This document shows, piece after piece, positions 1-10,000 of a stretch of DNA of 64,000 nucleotides. Origin of the DNA: an uncultured Porphyromonadaceae bacterium (GTDB lineage Bacteria; Bacteroidota; Bacteroidia; Bacteroidales; Muribaculaceae). The stretch's first letter is position 1. The number at the start of each line of letters is the position of its first letter. Under the pieces are notes generated by a model. That model made no database searches, had not been told where the DNA came from, and saw nothing but the letters and a program-made list of their open reading frames with translations. The stretch spans positions 77,792-141,791 of the forward strand of contig CABUIC010000003.1 in NCBI GenBank assembly GCA_902491515.1, read 5' to 3'. Position numbers and translations under genes: made by a program.

Positions 1-2557
1 TCATGACGGAAGGGTCGTGCATAAGCTCCACGGTCTCTCTCCCCGTGAAATAATGCACAAGGACGTGAAGTCCCGAGCCACTTGTCGGATTCACGGTCCT
101 CATCAGCTTCACAAGCTCCTCGGGTTCATCGCCAAAAGTCCATTTCAACTCGGGAAGTTCGAGCACCTGAGCCCTGAGAGGGATCCCCGGCACACCGATT
201 TTTCTGCCGTAGTGGTAGTTGCGGTAATCAAGCGTCATCTCCGGATAGGACGTATAACAGGGGACCGTCTCGGCGTATTTAGACTTTTGCAACAGATTTT
301 TCTTGCCGGCATCCCTGAGGGTCCGGAGTATGCGTTCCTGCTGGCGGTCGGTCTTGTATGTGATGTGTGTGAGAAATCCGAGCTCGCGGGTGGTGCCTGC
401 GGGCAATTCTATGGTGCGGATGCTGCATCGCTCCGGCTTCACGGAGTCTATGCGGAACACCGTCACGCTTTTCTTCCCCGGTGCCGACAGAATTTCATTC
501 ATGGTCCACATGCCGAGGAAGTCGTAAGGTTCTGGCACGCTCTGCGTGAAGTCTGCGTCGCCATAGCTCAGGATTATGTCGTTGTCGCGAAGTCCGAGCT
601 CCCGGGCTTTCGGATCCGTCACTTCCACAGACATATATTTCGGTATTCGGGCTAAGGTGCTCGCTTCCACAGGCTTCTCATATTCATCCACAGGCTTGAA
701 TCCTTCAGTCCGCGAAGTGTTGTGCATATTGTACGTGGCAGGAACGAAATAATCATACACCATATAATCATTCTCCCCGAATTCGTCGAGGCCATGAAAG
801 TCGCGGTAATTTCCGGAAATAGTCATGTCGACTTCCACTTTATAATATTGGCTGGAAGTAAGTCCCGCTCGGCGCACGGGTTCGCATGCGTCATTGACCG
901 ATTTCTGCCAGAGGGTGCGGCTCCAGCTTTCGTCAAATTTCTTGAAACTGGAGTCTATAAGCCGTCCTTCCGTGTCGTAAATCCTGGAAAATATGGTATG
1001 GGCGAGCGAGTCGGTGACAAAGATTTGCATGAGGCTCCCGTCCGGGCGATAGTCATGGTTCACGGTCTCCACCGACCCGTCCGCGCGGTCGGTGTACCTA
1101 TATGTGGAGTAGGGGTAGGTAATTGTTGAATCAGGAGATCCGCTCTTGTCAGTTGTGCGGGATGAGAACAGTCGTCCTCGACGGTCGTAGAGATTGACCT
1201 TCTTGCTCTCGTCGGCGTAACGGTACACCACGCTGTCGGGTGTCGTGACCATACTGTACGACAGCTTTTCGGCTCCGGAGTCATCCGCGGTGTACTCCCT
1301 GACATTCCTCATAATTCCCTTGTGGTCATATTCCCGGAAGAAGGACGACAACTCGTTTTCCCCCGAGACGGGCTTGCCGGTCCTGTCATACTGATGGAAT
1401 TCTGTTATGTTTCGCAGGGAATCAAAGCGGAAGGTCTGGTGCGACCATGTCTGACCGTCAGCGGTCGTAGGTTCTCCATGAAGTCCACAAGCACGGATTT
1501 CAATCAGGTTTCCCATGTCGTCGCGGACGTAGGCCATACGATGTGTGCCCGAAGGCGTGGCGGCCGGACGGTTGTGTAGCCCATAGCGTCGCTCCTCTAC
1601 GAGAGTCCCATATTTGTCAAGGATGTATTCGCGCTTGCTTATACCGCCGTATTCCGCAAGGGAGCTGTCCCCGATAACCTCCATGGGCCGTCCCGCCGGG
1701 TCGATGTATACTGTAGAGTCCTGTCGGCCGTGCTTGTTGTAATAGCTCCTTTCGCCGGAGTATCCTTTGCGGTTCATCATCGGTTTCTGCTCCGAGTCAA
1801 GGGATATTACGTTTATCGTGTCCTTGCCGAAGGTCTCGAGCAGGTAAAATGTGCCGTCCTGTCGGGGGTATACTGTGCGGCCGCTGTGCAGGGCCTTGAT
1901 CCGCGAGTTTCCGTCGGGATACATCACGAGGCAAGTCAGTCCCTTTTGTTCATTGCCCGGGAGATGAGCCAGGTTTATCGGCAAGCCCTGCGGCGAGAAG
2001 GATTTCTCATCAATCTGCGACAGGTCTTCCTGACCGACATTGTATACTGTTGTAAGCAGAAGTTCATTGTCGAGTCCGTACAGACGTTCTTCTGTCACAA
2101 ACTCGCCTTCCGAGTCGGTGAGGTAATCGCAACGGCTGATGTCGAGCACCTGGTAGGCGGTGTTCAGGAGTGAGTCCGGCACCCATCCCGCAGTCTGAGA
2201 CAGGGAGTATGTGCTCGGCAAAAGTCCCTTGCCGAGCATTTCGATACGGCAATAGTGCCCTCGTTTGTTGCGGTTGGAGAGCCTGATTATGAAAGGATAA
2301 TCCTCGGCATCCTCTTTCGGAACGGTGTCCAGCGGTATCTGCCAGTTCTTGTAGGAAATAGTCGACACACAGTAGATTGTATCGTCCTTCTCCACGATTA
2401 TGATATTGCGCGGAGGTCGCGGCGGCGTGATTTTTCGCGCCGTCACACCTGGCTTTGCCGGGCGCAGACTCTCAAGAAGACCTTTCGGACTATCGGCGAA
2501 ACAGCTCGCGCCGACTGCGAGCCCGAGGACTATCAGGGCAATGTTCTTCGCTTTCAT
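1..2557 (-). CDS. Exported large YD-repeat/PDZ-like protein, copy 2 (3' end beyond window)
   Basis: Open for about 852 codons from an ATG at 2557 to the left edge, so the C-terminus is missing. The start forms an ATGA overlap with the gene before it. The N-terminus (MKAKNIALIVLGLAVGASC...) looks like a signal peptide, possibly a lipoprotein. Residues about 55-110 hold the module shared across this operon (DDTIYC, then W-x-IP, then RLSNRNKRGHYCRIE). A long stretch of degenerate YD/RHS-like repeats follows (YDRRGRLF, YDTEGRLIDSS). Near residue 656 there is a PDZ-like segment (LGLRDNDIILSYG) and then FRIDSV. The gene is a clear paralog of the one at 3333-6227, with the same order of parts. Function unknown; periplasmic or surface location is inferred. 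Confidence 0.8.
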   Translation of the reverse strand, partial: MKAKNIALIVLGLAVGASCFADSPKGLLESLRPAKPGVTARKITPPRPPRNIIIVEKDDTIYCVSTISYKNWQIPLDTVPKEDAEDYPFIIRLSNRNKRGHYCRIEMLGKGLLPSTYSLSQTAGWVPDSLLNTAYQVLDISRCDYLTDSEGEFVTEERLYGLDNELLLTTVYNVGQEDLSQIDEKSFSPQGLPINLAHLPGNEQKGLTCLVMYPDGNSRIKALHSGRTVYPRQDGTFYLLETFGKDTINVISLDSEQKPMMNRKGYSGERSYYNKHGRQDSTVYIDPAGRPMEVIGDSSLAEYGGISKREYILDKYGTLVEERRYGLHNRPAATPSGTHRMAYVRDDMGNLIEIRACGLHGEPTTADGQTWSHQTFRFDSLRNITEFHQYDRTGKPVSGENELSSFFREYDHKGIMRNVREYTADDSGAEKLSYSMVTTPDSVVYRYADESKKVNLYDRRGRLFSSRTTDKSGSPDSTITYPYSTYRYTDRADGSVETVNHDYRPDGSLMQIFVTDSLAHTIFSRIYDTEGRLIDSSFKKFDESWSRTLWQKSVNDACEPVRRAGLTSSQYYKVEVDMTISGNYRDFHGLDEFGENDYMVYDYFVPATYNMHNTSRTEGFKPVDEYEKPVEASTLARIPKYMSVEVTDPKARELGLRDNDIILSYGDADFTQSVPEPYDFLGMWTMNEILSAPGKKSVTVFRIDSVKPERCSIRTIELPAGTTRELGFLTHITYKTDRQQERILRTLRDAGKKNLLQKSKYAETVPCYTSYPEMTLDYRNYHYGRKIGVPGIPLRAQVLELPELKWTFGDEPEELVKLMRTVNPTSGSGLHVLVHYFTGRETVELMHDPSVM

Positions 2558-3333
2558 TTTCTTGCTATCGGCCAGCCGTCGGCATCAATCGGGGTGAGAG
2601 TCTTGTAAGTACCGTCAGGCTTGTAGTCTATTATCATGCCTGTCGGCTGCCGATAGCTTTCATCGGTCATGACAGCCATGCGCATGGATGTAAAATAGAA
2701 GGCTATGGCGCGGTTTTCAGAGGTCAGCTCATGCGTCATACGGTGAGCAATCATTCCGTCGGAAAGATATGCCGTTTCGGCAACTATGTGCCGACCGTCG
2801 GCGCTTGGTGTGAAATCCGTGCGATGGATTTTTCGCCCTTTCTCAAACCACCATTCCTGTGCCTTGACGTATTCCGGCGTGAAATTATAGTCGTACAGCA
2901 ATTCCGCAAAAAGGTTTTGCATCACGGGCGGAGTGTGTGCGACGGTGTCTGTTAGCTCCACGCGGAGGTAGTGGCCCGTGTTGCTTTTGCGTGTGAGCAT
3001 GAAATAGCATTTTCCGGGCTTGAGAGCTTTCTTGCTCACGGGCTCGCCCTTGCCGACAATCCAGCTGAACTTTCTTTCCACGTCCTCGTAGAATACGGTG
3101 TCAGCCGTCCATCGGTCCGCGGTGTGGATGTCCTTGTTTTCGACATATGTACGCACAACCGGAGCTTCACCGTCTCCGGGCTTCTTCACCTCTTTCCGCT
3201 CCATTCCGCGCAACAGCTTACTGATTGACGCACCCGGAGAAAAAGACTGCCCGAAAGCCCCGAGCGCAGGAAAAAACGCCATAAGTGAGATAGTCAGAAG
3301 TCGTAGTCTCATTTCGCTAACGAATACTGTCAT
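2554..3333 (-). CDS. Small exported protein, copy 2 (paralog of 6224-7006)
   Basis: 259 aa. The first ATG overlaps the upstream stop as TAATG; an ATG at 3312 would give a cleaner signal peptide (MRLRLLTISLMAFFPALG) and is a fair alternative start. The mature part begins QSFSPGASISKLLRGMERKE and reads HTADRWTADTVFYEDVER, then the operon's shared module (W-IVGKGEP, YFMLTRKSNTGHYLRVEL), and ends GWPIARK. It is a full-length paralog of 6224-7006, alike from signal peptide to the terminal GWPIA+K motif. I recognise no known family. It lies between the two large exported proteins with one and four nt overlaps, so co-translation is likely. Probably a periplasmic or surface partner of them and of the nSTAND ATPase; this is inference. 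Confidence 0.8.
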   Translation of the reverse strand: MTVFVSEMRLRLLTISLMAFFPALGAFGQSFSPGASISKLLRGMERKEVKKPGDGEAPVVRTYVENKDIHTADRWTADTVFYEDVERKFSWIVGKGEPVSKKALKPGKCYFMLTRKSNTGHYLRVELTDTVAHTPPVMQNLFAELLYDYNFTPEYVKAQEWWFEKGRKIHRTDFTPSADGRHIVAETAYLSDGMIAHRMTHELTSENRAIAFYFTSMRMAVMTDESYRQPTGMIIDYKPDGTYKTLTPIDADGWPIARK

Positions 3334-6227
3334 TAATAATAATCTTCAAAATTAATTATATCAATATCTTCAGAGAAACTCCGGGATGTTTTAAGCTGTT
3401 TTTTATATAGCTTGACTTTCTTTTTGTCCTTGCAATCTGTCGAATAGTATTTAATAAGATGTTCCAGAGCCTCTGTCGGGAGCTCTCCACTATATGATTC
3501 ATATATCTCTACAGCTGTCTTAGGATATAAATTCCACAGATAGAAAGCACAGGAGACCTTGATTTCCTCGGGGAGCGTCTCCGTCTTCAAGGAAGGTGTT
3601 AATTCATCCAACTTAGCTAACTTAGCCAACTGCAAGGGCCGTAAGACTCCTTTGTTCGGAACAAAAATCTCATTCTCATTCTTTAGAGAATCGGTAAACT
3701 GAAGTATATGTTTACCGTCAAATACTGTATACCGACACTGAATTCCGGCATTCGGATAGGACTGATTAATATGAAATGCAGTTGAAAGCATCGGAAAGAA
3801 TTCGTCTTCTTTGTCACCTATAGTCCACGACCAGTCCGGAAGTTTGGAGAATTCAGCTTTAAGCAGAATCCCATGACCACTTTCCTGCGCTCCAAGACCG
3901 GCGGTGTCCACTATATCAGCTGACTTATAATTCAAAGTAAAAATTTGGACTAAAGAATCTCTGTCGGTCTTAGCTTTGAAAATATTTGAACCGACAGTCG
4001 TCCGGCGAATGCGTTCCTCCTGTTTTCTTGTTTTATAGGTGAGATGTGAGACAAATCCCAGGTCTTTTGTCCGCCCTTTGGGCAAACTGATAGTCCTTAT
4101 GAAACATTTTTCCGGTGAAACGGAATCGATTCGAAAGACGGTCATTTCTTTATCTTCGTCCGCAAGGGTCGTTTCGGCTACCGTCCAGCCGGAATATGCT
4201 TCTTCCAGTCGCATGTTGTGTGTGACCGCATAGTCCGGACCATAGGTGAGAATAAGGTCATTGTCCTTTACTCCAAGATTATACGCAGAGGAGTCTGTCA
4301 CCTCAATCGACATATACTTGGGAAGTCGTTCTATTGTCGATGAATCTACCGGATTCTTATCTTCGTCAAGCCATATGGAAGAATTGTAAAGAGGAGAATT
4401 GTGAAACACATGGACTGCTGGAATGCCGTAGAAAACCATATAGTCATCTTCGCCAAACTCATCGATTCCGCGGATGTCATACATTTCTCCGGTGAGTGTT
4501 TGTTTGTACGTCATTCTCAGGGACGAAGTCTTGTCCGGGCTTTCTCTTCGGCAGGGCACCCCATAGCGATTGACGCTCTTGAGTTCTTCGACTGCTTTCC
4601 AATCCTTCGAAGCCTGTTCGATCCTTGACTCTTTAAGCATCCCGGTGGAGTCGAATGATTGAACAAGATTAGTGCATTTTGAAGAATCCACGGCGCTGAG
4701 TGCCTGTAAATTGCCTCTGGCATCAAATTCCCGAATGAAAGTGCATGTTGAAGAGCCATACGAATCAGGATAGCTGTAGCTCGAATATGCCGGAGTCTGG
4801 CTCTGATCGAGCACCCCAGTCTCGCTGATATACCGTGCAGAAACTGGACGCCTGAGGCTGTCGTAGCAAACGACATATCTCACACCATTATCAAAATATG
4901 TTACAATGCTGTCAGGAAGCACCTCCATCCTCCCGATAAGATGTTCTTTCCCATCATTGTCTGGACCATATTCGAGAGAAGCCAATAGTTCCGATTGATT
5001 ATACGTACGGTAGAATGAACTTATGCCCTCGCCGTTAGCAATGGGCTCTCCTTTAGGTCCGGTGAGATGGTATTCGATCGCATTTCCACAACTGTCGTAT
5101 TTGAATTCCTGAGAGGCCCAATTGGTGTCGTCAAATAAGGACGGCGCTCCACAGCGGTCAAAGGCTTGCAGAGAAACTGGGCGGCCGACCGAGTCATATT
5201 TTGTGATCAGGCGGTGAGTGCCGTTTCTGCCCTCCGCCGGTTCACCATTGAGGCGGAACCTTGACATGCTCTCCATCATTCCGAGTTTATTATATGAAAC
5301 TATGGTTTTGTAAGTATTACCGTATTCCGGGTTCTCGCAATCTATCCTTGCCTCCAGTGGTTTTCCGTCCGTGTCGATGAAAATGGCGGAATCAAGCAAT
5401 CCGTCTTTGCCGTAGTAGTCGATTTCTCCGGCAACACCGTTGGTCGCTATCATCGGATTCATATAATAATCCAGATATTGCATACAGCTGGATTTGTCGG
5501 CAGGGTTAAAAGTCTGCTTAATCATAAAGGCACCGTCAGGGTGAAAGACGGGCCATGGGCCTTGGTGAATGCGGGAAATATTAGTATTGCTGTCGGGATA
5601 TACCACAATCCGTTGAATCTGTACGGTTGAATCCTGAGTTTTGATTAGAGGCATCCCCAGTCCTGATGCTTGGAAATATAGTTCATCAACTGTCAGAGGA
5701 TTGTATTTTACCGTATGGCGTACAGTATACATCAGCAATTGGTTGTTGATATCGTAATACCTTTCTTCTAAAACCCTGTCACCTGACGAATTTGAGAGGA
5801 AATCCACTCGGCTTATCTCCATACTCGCGGCAGTCGGATGCTTCATGGAATCGGGATAGAATTCAAGTATTCCGGGGGTGTAAAAATCCCCTCTCGGCGA
5901 GAAGTCCAGACCTAAAAATTCGAGACGACAGAAGTGGCCGGCCTTGTTGCGGTTGGACAGACGGATTACGTTTCCCGCTTTCTTTGCCGCTTTGTTCTTT
6001 ATAGTGTCGATAGGCATAGGCCAGCCCAAGCAGTCGCGGAAAGTCCTGCAATATATCGTGTCATCCTTTATTGTAACGACACGCTTCCTTGTCTTTACCT
6101 TTTCTTTGGGCTCCTGATGCGTCGGGGCCGACCTCAGGCTTTCTGAAATAGGCCTCGGACGGTTGGCCATGATTGTCCCTCCGAGAAGTATGAAAATAAT
6201 GACGAAGGGCAGATATTTTAGTCTCAT
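3333..6227 (-). CDS. Exported large YD-repeat/PDZ-like protein, copy 1
   Basis: I chose the ATG at 6227 (964 aa) because it forms an ATGA overlap with the upstream stop, as at the neighbouring junctions, and puts a hydrophobic signal (MRLKYLPFVIIFILLGG) at the N-terminus; an ATG at 6245 would add six residues. After the signal comes the shared module (DDTIYCRTF, GWPMPID, RLSNRNKAGHFCRLEF, about 55-107), then some 500 residues of degenerate YD/RHS-type repeats (YDSVGRPVSLQAFD, FDARGNLQALS), then a PDZ-like segment near 650 (LGVKDNDLILTYG) and a charged, lysine-rich C-terminus. The gene looks more AT-rich than the operon around it. No enzyme signature seen. Likely periplasmic or surface-exposed; role unknown. 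Confidence 0.85.
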   Translation of the reverse strand: MRLKYLPFVIIFILLGGTIMANRPRPISESLRSAPTHQEPKEKVKTRKRVVTIKDDTIYCRTFRDCLGWPMPIDTIKNKAAKKAGNVIRLSNRNKAGHFCRLEFLGLDFSPRGDFYTPGILEFYPDSMKHPTAASMEISRVDFLSNSSGDRVLEERYYDINNQLLMYTVRHTVKYNPLTVDELYFQASGLGMPLIKTQDSTVQIQRIVVYPDSNTNISRIHQGPWPVFHPDGAFMIKQTFNPADKSSCMQYLDYYMNPMIATNGVAGEIDYYGKDGLLDSAIFIDTDGKPLEARIDCENPEYGNTYKTIVSYNKLGMMESMSRFRLNGEPAEGRNGTHRLITKYDSVGRPVSLQAFDRCGAPSLFDDTNWASQEFKYDSCGNAIEYHLTGPKGEPIANGEGISSFYRTYNQSELLASLEYGPDNDGKEHLIGRMEVLPDSIVTYFDNGVRYVVCYDSLRRPVSARYISETGVLDQSQTPAYSSYSYPDSYGSSTCTFIREFDARGNLQALSAVDSSKCTNLVQSFDSTGMLKESRIEQASKDWKAVEELKSVNRYGVPCRRESPDKTSSLRMTYKQTLTGEMYDIRGIDEFGEDDYMVFYGIPAVHVFHNSPLYNSSIWLDEDKNPVDSSTIERLPKYMSIEVTDSSAYNLGVKDNDLILTYGPDYAVTHNMRLEEAYSGWTVAETTLADEDKEMTVFRIDSVSPEKCFIRTISLPKGRTKDLGFVSHLTYKTRKQEERIRRTTVGSNIFKAKTDRDSLVQIFTLNYKSADIVDTAGLGAQESGHGILLKAEFSKLPDWSWTIGDKEDEFFPMLSTAFHINQSYPNAGIQCRYTVFDGKHILQFTDSLKNENEIFVPNKGVLRPLQLAKLAKLDELTPSLKTETLPEEIKVSCAFYLWNLYPKTAVEIYESYSGELPTEALEHLIKYYSTDCKDKKKVKLYKKQLKTSRSFSEDIDIINFEDYY

Positions 6228-7006
6228 TTTTTTGCTATTGGCCATCCCTGACCGTCTATCGGGCTTATTGAACTGTACTCTCCGTTTTTGCCATAACTTA
6301 CCAGCAGATAGGTCGGAGGAATATAATAATACGGGCGGACAAGGTTCACAACCTGAACATATCCGCTGTCATCGGCATTTATCAGATAGGAAATTACGGC
6401 CTGAGTGTCAGAAATCTGTTCATGCTGCATTTGATGTACTGTGGTGCCGTCGTGCATATATGCCGTTTCACCGCAAATCCCGGACCCGTCGTTGCTGGGA
6501 AGAAAGTCAATGCGATGTATTTTGCTGTTCCTTTCCGTCCATCCCGCAAGTTCATCAGGATAATAGAGGTCATATTTTTCGGAAATCCCTGCGAAAAGGT
6601 TTTGCATCACGGGCGGCGTGGTGCCGAGGGTGTCGGTGAGTTCCACGCGCAGGTAGTGGCCGGTGCTATTTTTGCGGGTGAGCATAAAGTAGGTTTTGCC
6701 GAGACGTAGGCTTTGCTTGCTGAGTGGCTCGCTCTTGCCGACAATCCAGCTGGTGCGGCGCTCCACTTCTTCGAAATACACAGTATCGGCGGTCCATCGA
6801 TCAGCGGTGTGTATATCCAGGTTCTCGACATAGGAACGCACCATTGGTTTGCCTTCGCTTCGGGACAGACCAACTTTATTGCCCTCTTTCCGGTCCATTC
6901 CTCGCAGGAGTCTGCTGATTGACGAACCGGAAGAGAAGGTTTGCCCGAAGGTGCAGAACGCGGAGAGTACAGCCGCAAGCGTTATTGTAATAATTCGCTG
7001 TTTCAT
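6224..7006 (-). CDS. Small exported protein, copy 1
   Basis: 260 aa with a clear signal peptide (MKQRIITITLAAVLSAFCTFG, cut near residue 21). Mature sequence: SISRLLRGMDRKE, then DIHTADRWTADTVYFEEVER, the shared module at about 74-125 (SWIVGKSEP, YFMLTRKNSTGHYLRVEL), and a C-terminus ending GWPIAKK. The start makes an ATGA overlap with the stop of the nSTAND gene. The shared module resembles the segment just outside the membrane in that ATPase (GWPVG, YYILSKKGHSAPHF), which suggests homotypic contact across the operon's products. No known family recognised; periplasmic location inferred from the signal peptide. Confidence 0.82.
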   Translation of the reverse strand: MKQRIITITLAAVLSAFCTFGQTFSSGSSISRLLRGMDRKEGNKVGLSRSEGKPMVRSYVENLDIHTADRWTADTVYFEEVERRTSWIVGKSEPLSKQSLRLGKTYFMLTRKNSTGHYLRVELTDTLGTTPPVMQNLFAGISEKYDLYYPDELAGWTERNSKIHRIDFLPSNDGSGICGETAYMHDGTTVHQMQHEQISDTQAVISYLINADDSGYVQVVNLVRPYYYIPPTYLLVSYGKNGEYSSISPIDGQGWPIAKK

Positions 7007-10000
7007 TTCTTCAATGAGTCTTGCAGGTAATCCTCTTCTTCAACGGTGATTCGGAGGGGGTGGATGTGGAGACTTCGGAGGTCTGCGGGGGTGAGGGGAG
7101 CCTCAAGTTTGATGGTCCGTTTTGAGTATTTGCCGTTGCGGAAGGCTATAGTCTCGATGGTCTTGGCTCCGCGGAGCTCATTGGGCGACACAATGATATC
7201 GCCGTCGCGAAGGCCTGCGCGATAGAGCGGATTATCGCGGTCGAGGAGATGCGCGAAGCGTCGCTCACTGGCGAGGTTTTCGGCTTTCATAGCCGTAAAC
7301 TGCGAATAAGGCTTCTGGATATATACTGCATAATTCAGCGGAGCTCCACTTTCCAAATTGAGTTCTACCTTGCATCCTTTTAAGTTTGGGTATCCTACAG
7401 TAAAATATTTGTTTTCAGTAGACCAGAATAGCGAGGACTGAACGTCGGCTTCGTTAACGGACCGCAACTGCGTATATTCTCCGCTGTTGTCGCGGTTGAA
7501 ATACATCTTGTAATAACCGAAATTCTCGATTTCCCAATTGGGACAGCGGACGGGACCGCCGTCGATGCCCATGGCCGCGCGTCCGATGCACTGCCCGTTG
7601 CGGTAAAAGTACATCATCGAATACCGAACTTTGCCGTCAGGGTCAAAGCCTTGCTCGTAGAGAAGTGTGCCCTCCGCATCATGCTTCAGCCTTTCGTGGA
7701 AAGCATAGTCCTTGTGTTCAAACGGCCGGATTTCGCCATCCGAATAAACATAGCGCCATATTTCCTTGATGCCATCCGGAGAGTCCTGCGTGACAATACG
7801 ATGGAGTTTCAGTCCGTCCTTAGACATCCTGTTGGCGGGACTGCCGTCTTTTTCATAGTAAGTCAACGAGTGCCGGCCGTTAGAAAGCGTCGAGTCTATC
7901 ATAACGCTATCGTGTGTCTCTGTCATAACGATATTGTTTTGACGTATCTCCTTGAAGAAGTCCTCCAAAGTTCCGTTATGTTTTTTTTCAAAGAAAACAA
8001 GCCTGTCTTCTTCATCGTAGCGGTGCCTTACATCAATTGTATCACCCGTTGAGTTCAGATACTCATAATCGGTTTGTCGGCCTTTCGAATCATAGGTATA
8101 ATATTCTGAGACATAAGGGGATTCCTTTCGGATAATGTTCCCCCGCGGGTCTGTCATCAGATTCCATTGTTCGACAAGTTCTCCGTCTGCCGAATATTTT
8201 TCTATTTTCTCCGGGCTTGTTATTGTTCGGTTACTTATTGTAATCTTTTTTCCGTCAGAGTCAGAGATATAAGAACGTACTTCTTCGGTCGTGCCATTGC
8301 CAAGGAAGGTCAGTTTGACACTGTTGATAGTTTTTTCCGTAAAAAGCAGACTGAATTCGTCAAGGGCCGTGATCTCTACGCTTCCGGCAACAGGGTCAAC
8401 GGTCTTGTTATAGCCGTAGACTCCGTGTTTTCGGCGAACACCCTGGGCATCGTAGAAGGAGATAGAGGAGACTAAGCCGAGGCTGTCAAGCGACACTCGT
8501 ACGCGGTCCGTCGAGTTCTCATCCATGGTCAATGGTTTACCGTCCGGGGTTGTGAAGGAGAAAGTCATTGTCCGATCGCCCAAATATCCCTTGGCGTTGA
8601 ATACAGGCGCGCCCGAGGCATCCATGAAAGCCATATAGTCAATTTTTCCGTCGATATTGGGGATAAATTCAATGCTTCTCGATCGGATGAGCAGTTTGTT
8701 GAATTCGCAATCATCAGTTTTGAATTCATCGTTGCTGAGCTCGAAGGGCGTATGCATCGGACTCTCCGGCGGGATTTCATTCGAGCTTCCGACCCTCACG
8801 GTCGTGAAGTGGGGCGCGCTGTGGCCTTTCTTGCTGAGGATATAGTAGCGGGGCGTGTGGCTAATCTCTTCGGCGCTCATCCTTGGCCCGATGCCCACGG
8901 GCCAGCCGTCTTGCGTCTCATAGGCAGGGTAGGCCTCCTCGACCGTCCATACGTTCTGATACTGGTTCCAGAGATAGATGCCGATGGCTGTGGCAGCCAC
9001 GCCGACGGCTATCGCCGAGACTATCAGAATGTTCTTTCGTGACTTCCGACGCTCGCGGGCAGCCGCCTCGGTGATTGCAGCGATGCGTTTCTCCTCGGCC
9101 CGGCCCGTGCGGCGCTTTACGATTACCGGGCAGAGTACATCGTGGATGAATTCTATGCGGAGTTCCTTGCCGTAGGAAAACTGCCTGAGCAACTTGACCT
9201 TGTCGGTCAGACGCTCGATTTCGGTTTCCGAGAGATGTCCCTCGCGCATCACGGTCTTTTTCGAGCGGTTGTCGCGGCGTCCGTCCTCGTTGATGAGCGT
9301 GTCTTCGAGATACTCCACGGTGCTCTCCGGCAGTCCCGAGATGGCCTCGGTGTAGAATTCCTCGATGATGTTGTCGCCGTAGGTTTCCACGAGTTTCCGG
9401 CTCACGCTGTGTTCGCCTTCCTCCACCATCTTGTTGTAGATGCAACTCAGGTAAAGCGAGAGGATTGCGGAGTCAACCTGAATTTCCGGGATGCCGTCGA
9501 GCTCGAAGTCGTTCTCGCCCGTCACTCGGCTGATGATGAGCCGTGCGACCTCCGTGCTTATCAGTCCCGGGCGCGGACGCATGATGATTTCAGCAGCCTG
9601 TTCCTCATTGATAGGCTGGAGGCTGTAGCGGTTGTTCCGCAACTCGGGGATGTCGGTGGTGTTGCGCTCGAGAGCACTCAGGAAGTCCTCGCGCAGCGTG
9701 AATACGAGATGAAATTCCGAGCCCTGAAGGTAGAGCGAGTCGGCGGTCGAAAGTGAGTCGAGTCCGAGGTCGAGACCTTCGCCTACTTCTTCATAATCGC
9801 CCTCGCTTGTCGGATTTTCACTTTTCAGGCTGTCCGAAAGTCCTTCGGGCATCACATTATTTATAAGATCGGCAAGCTGGCTGAAAAAACTGTCCCGGAC
9901 GCGCCGGTCCGACTGGAGCGTGAAAATCTCCTCGAACTGGTCTAGGACCACAAGCGGGCGGACTATTCGGCCTTCAGCATCGCGGTGCTCCACGCGGTGA

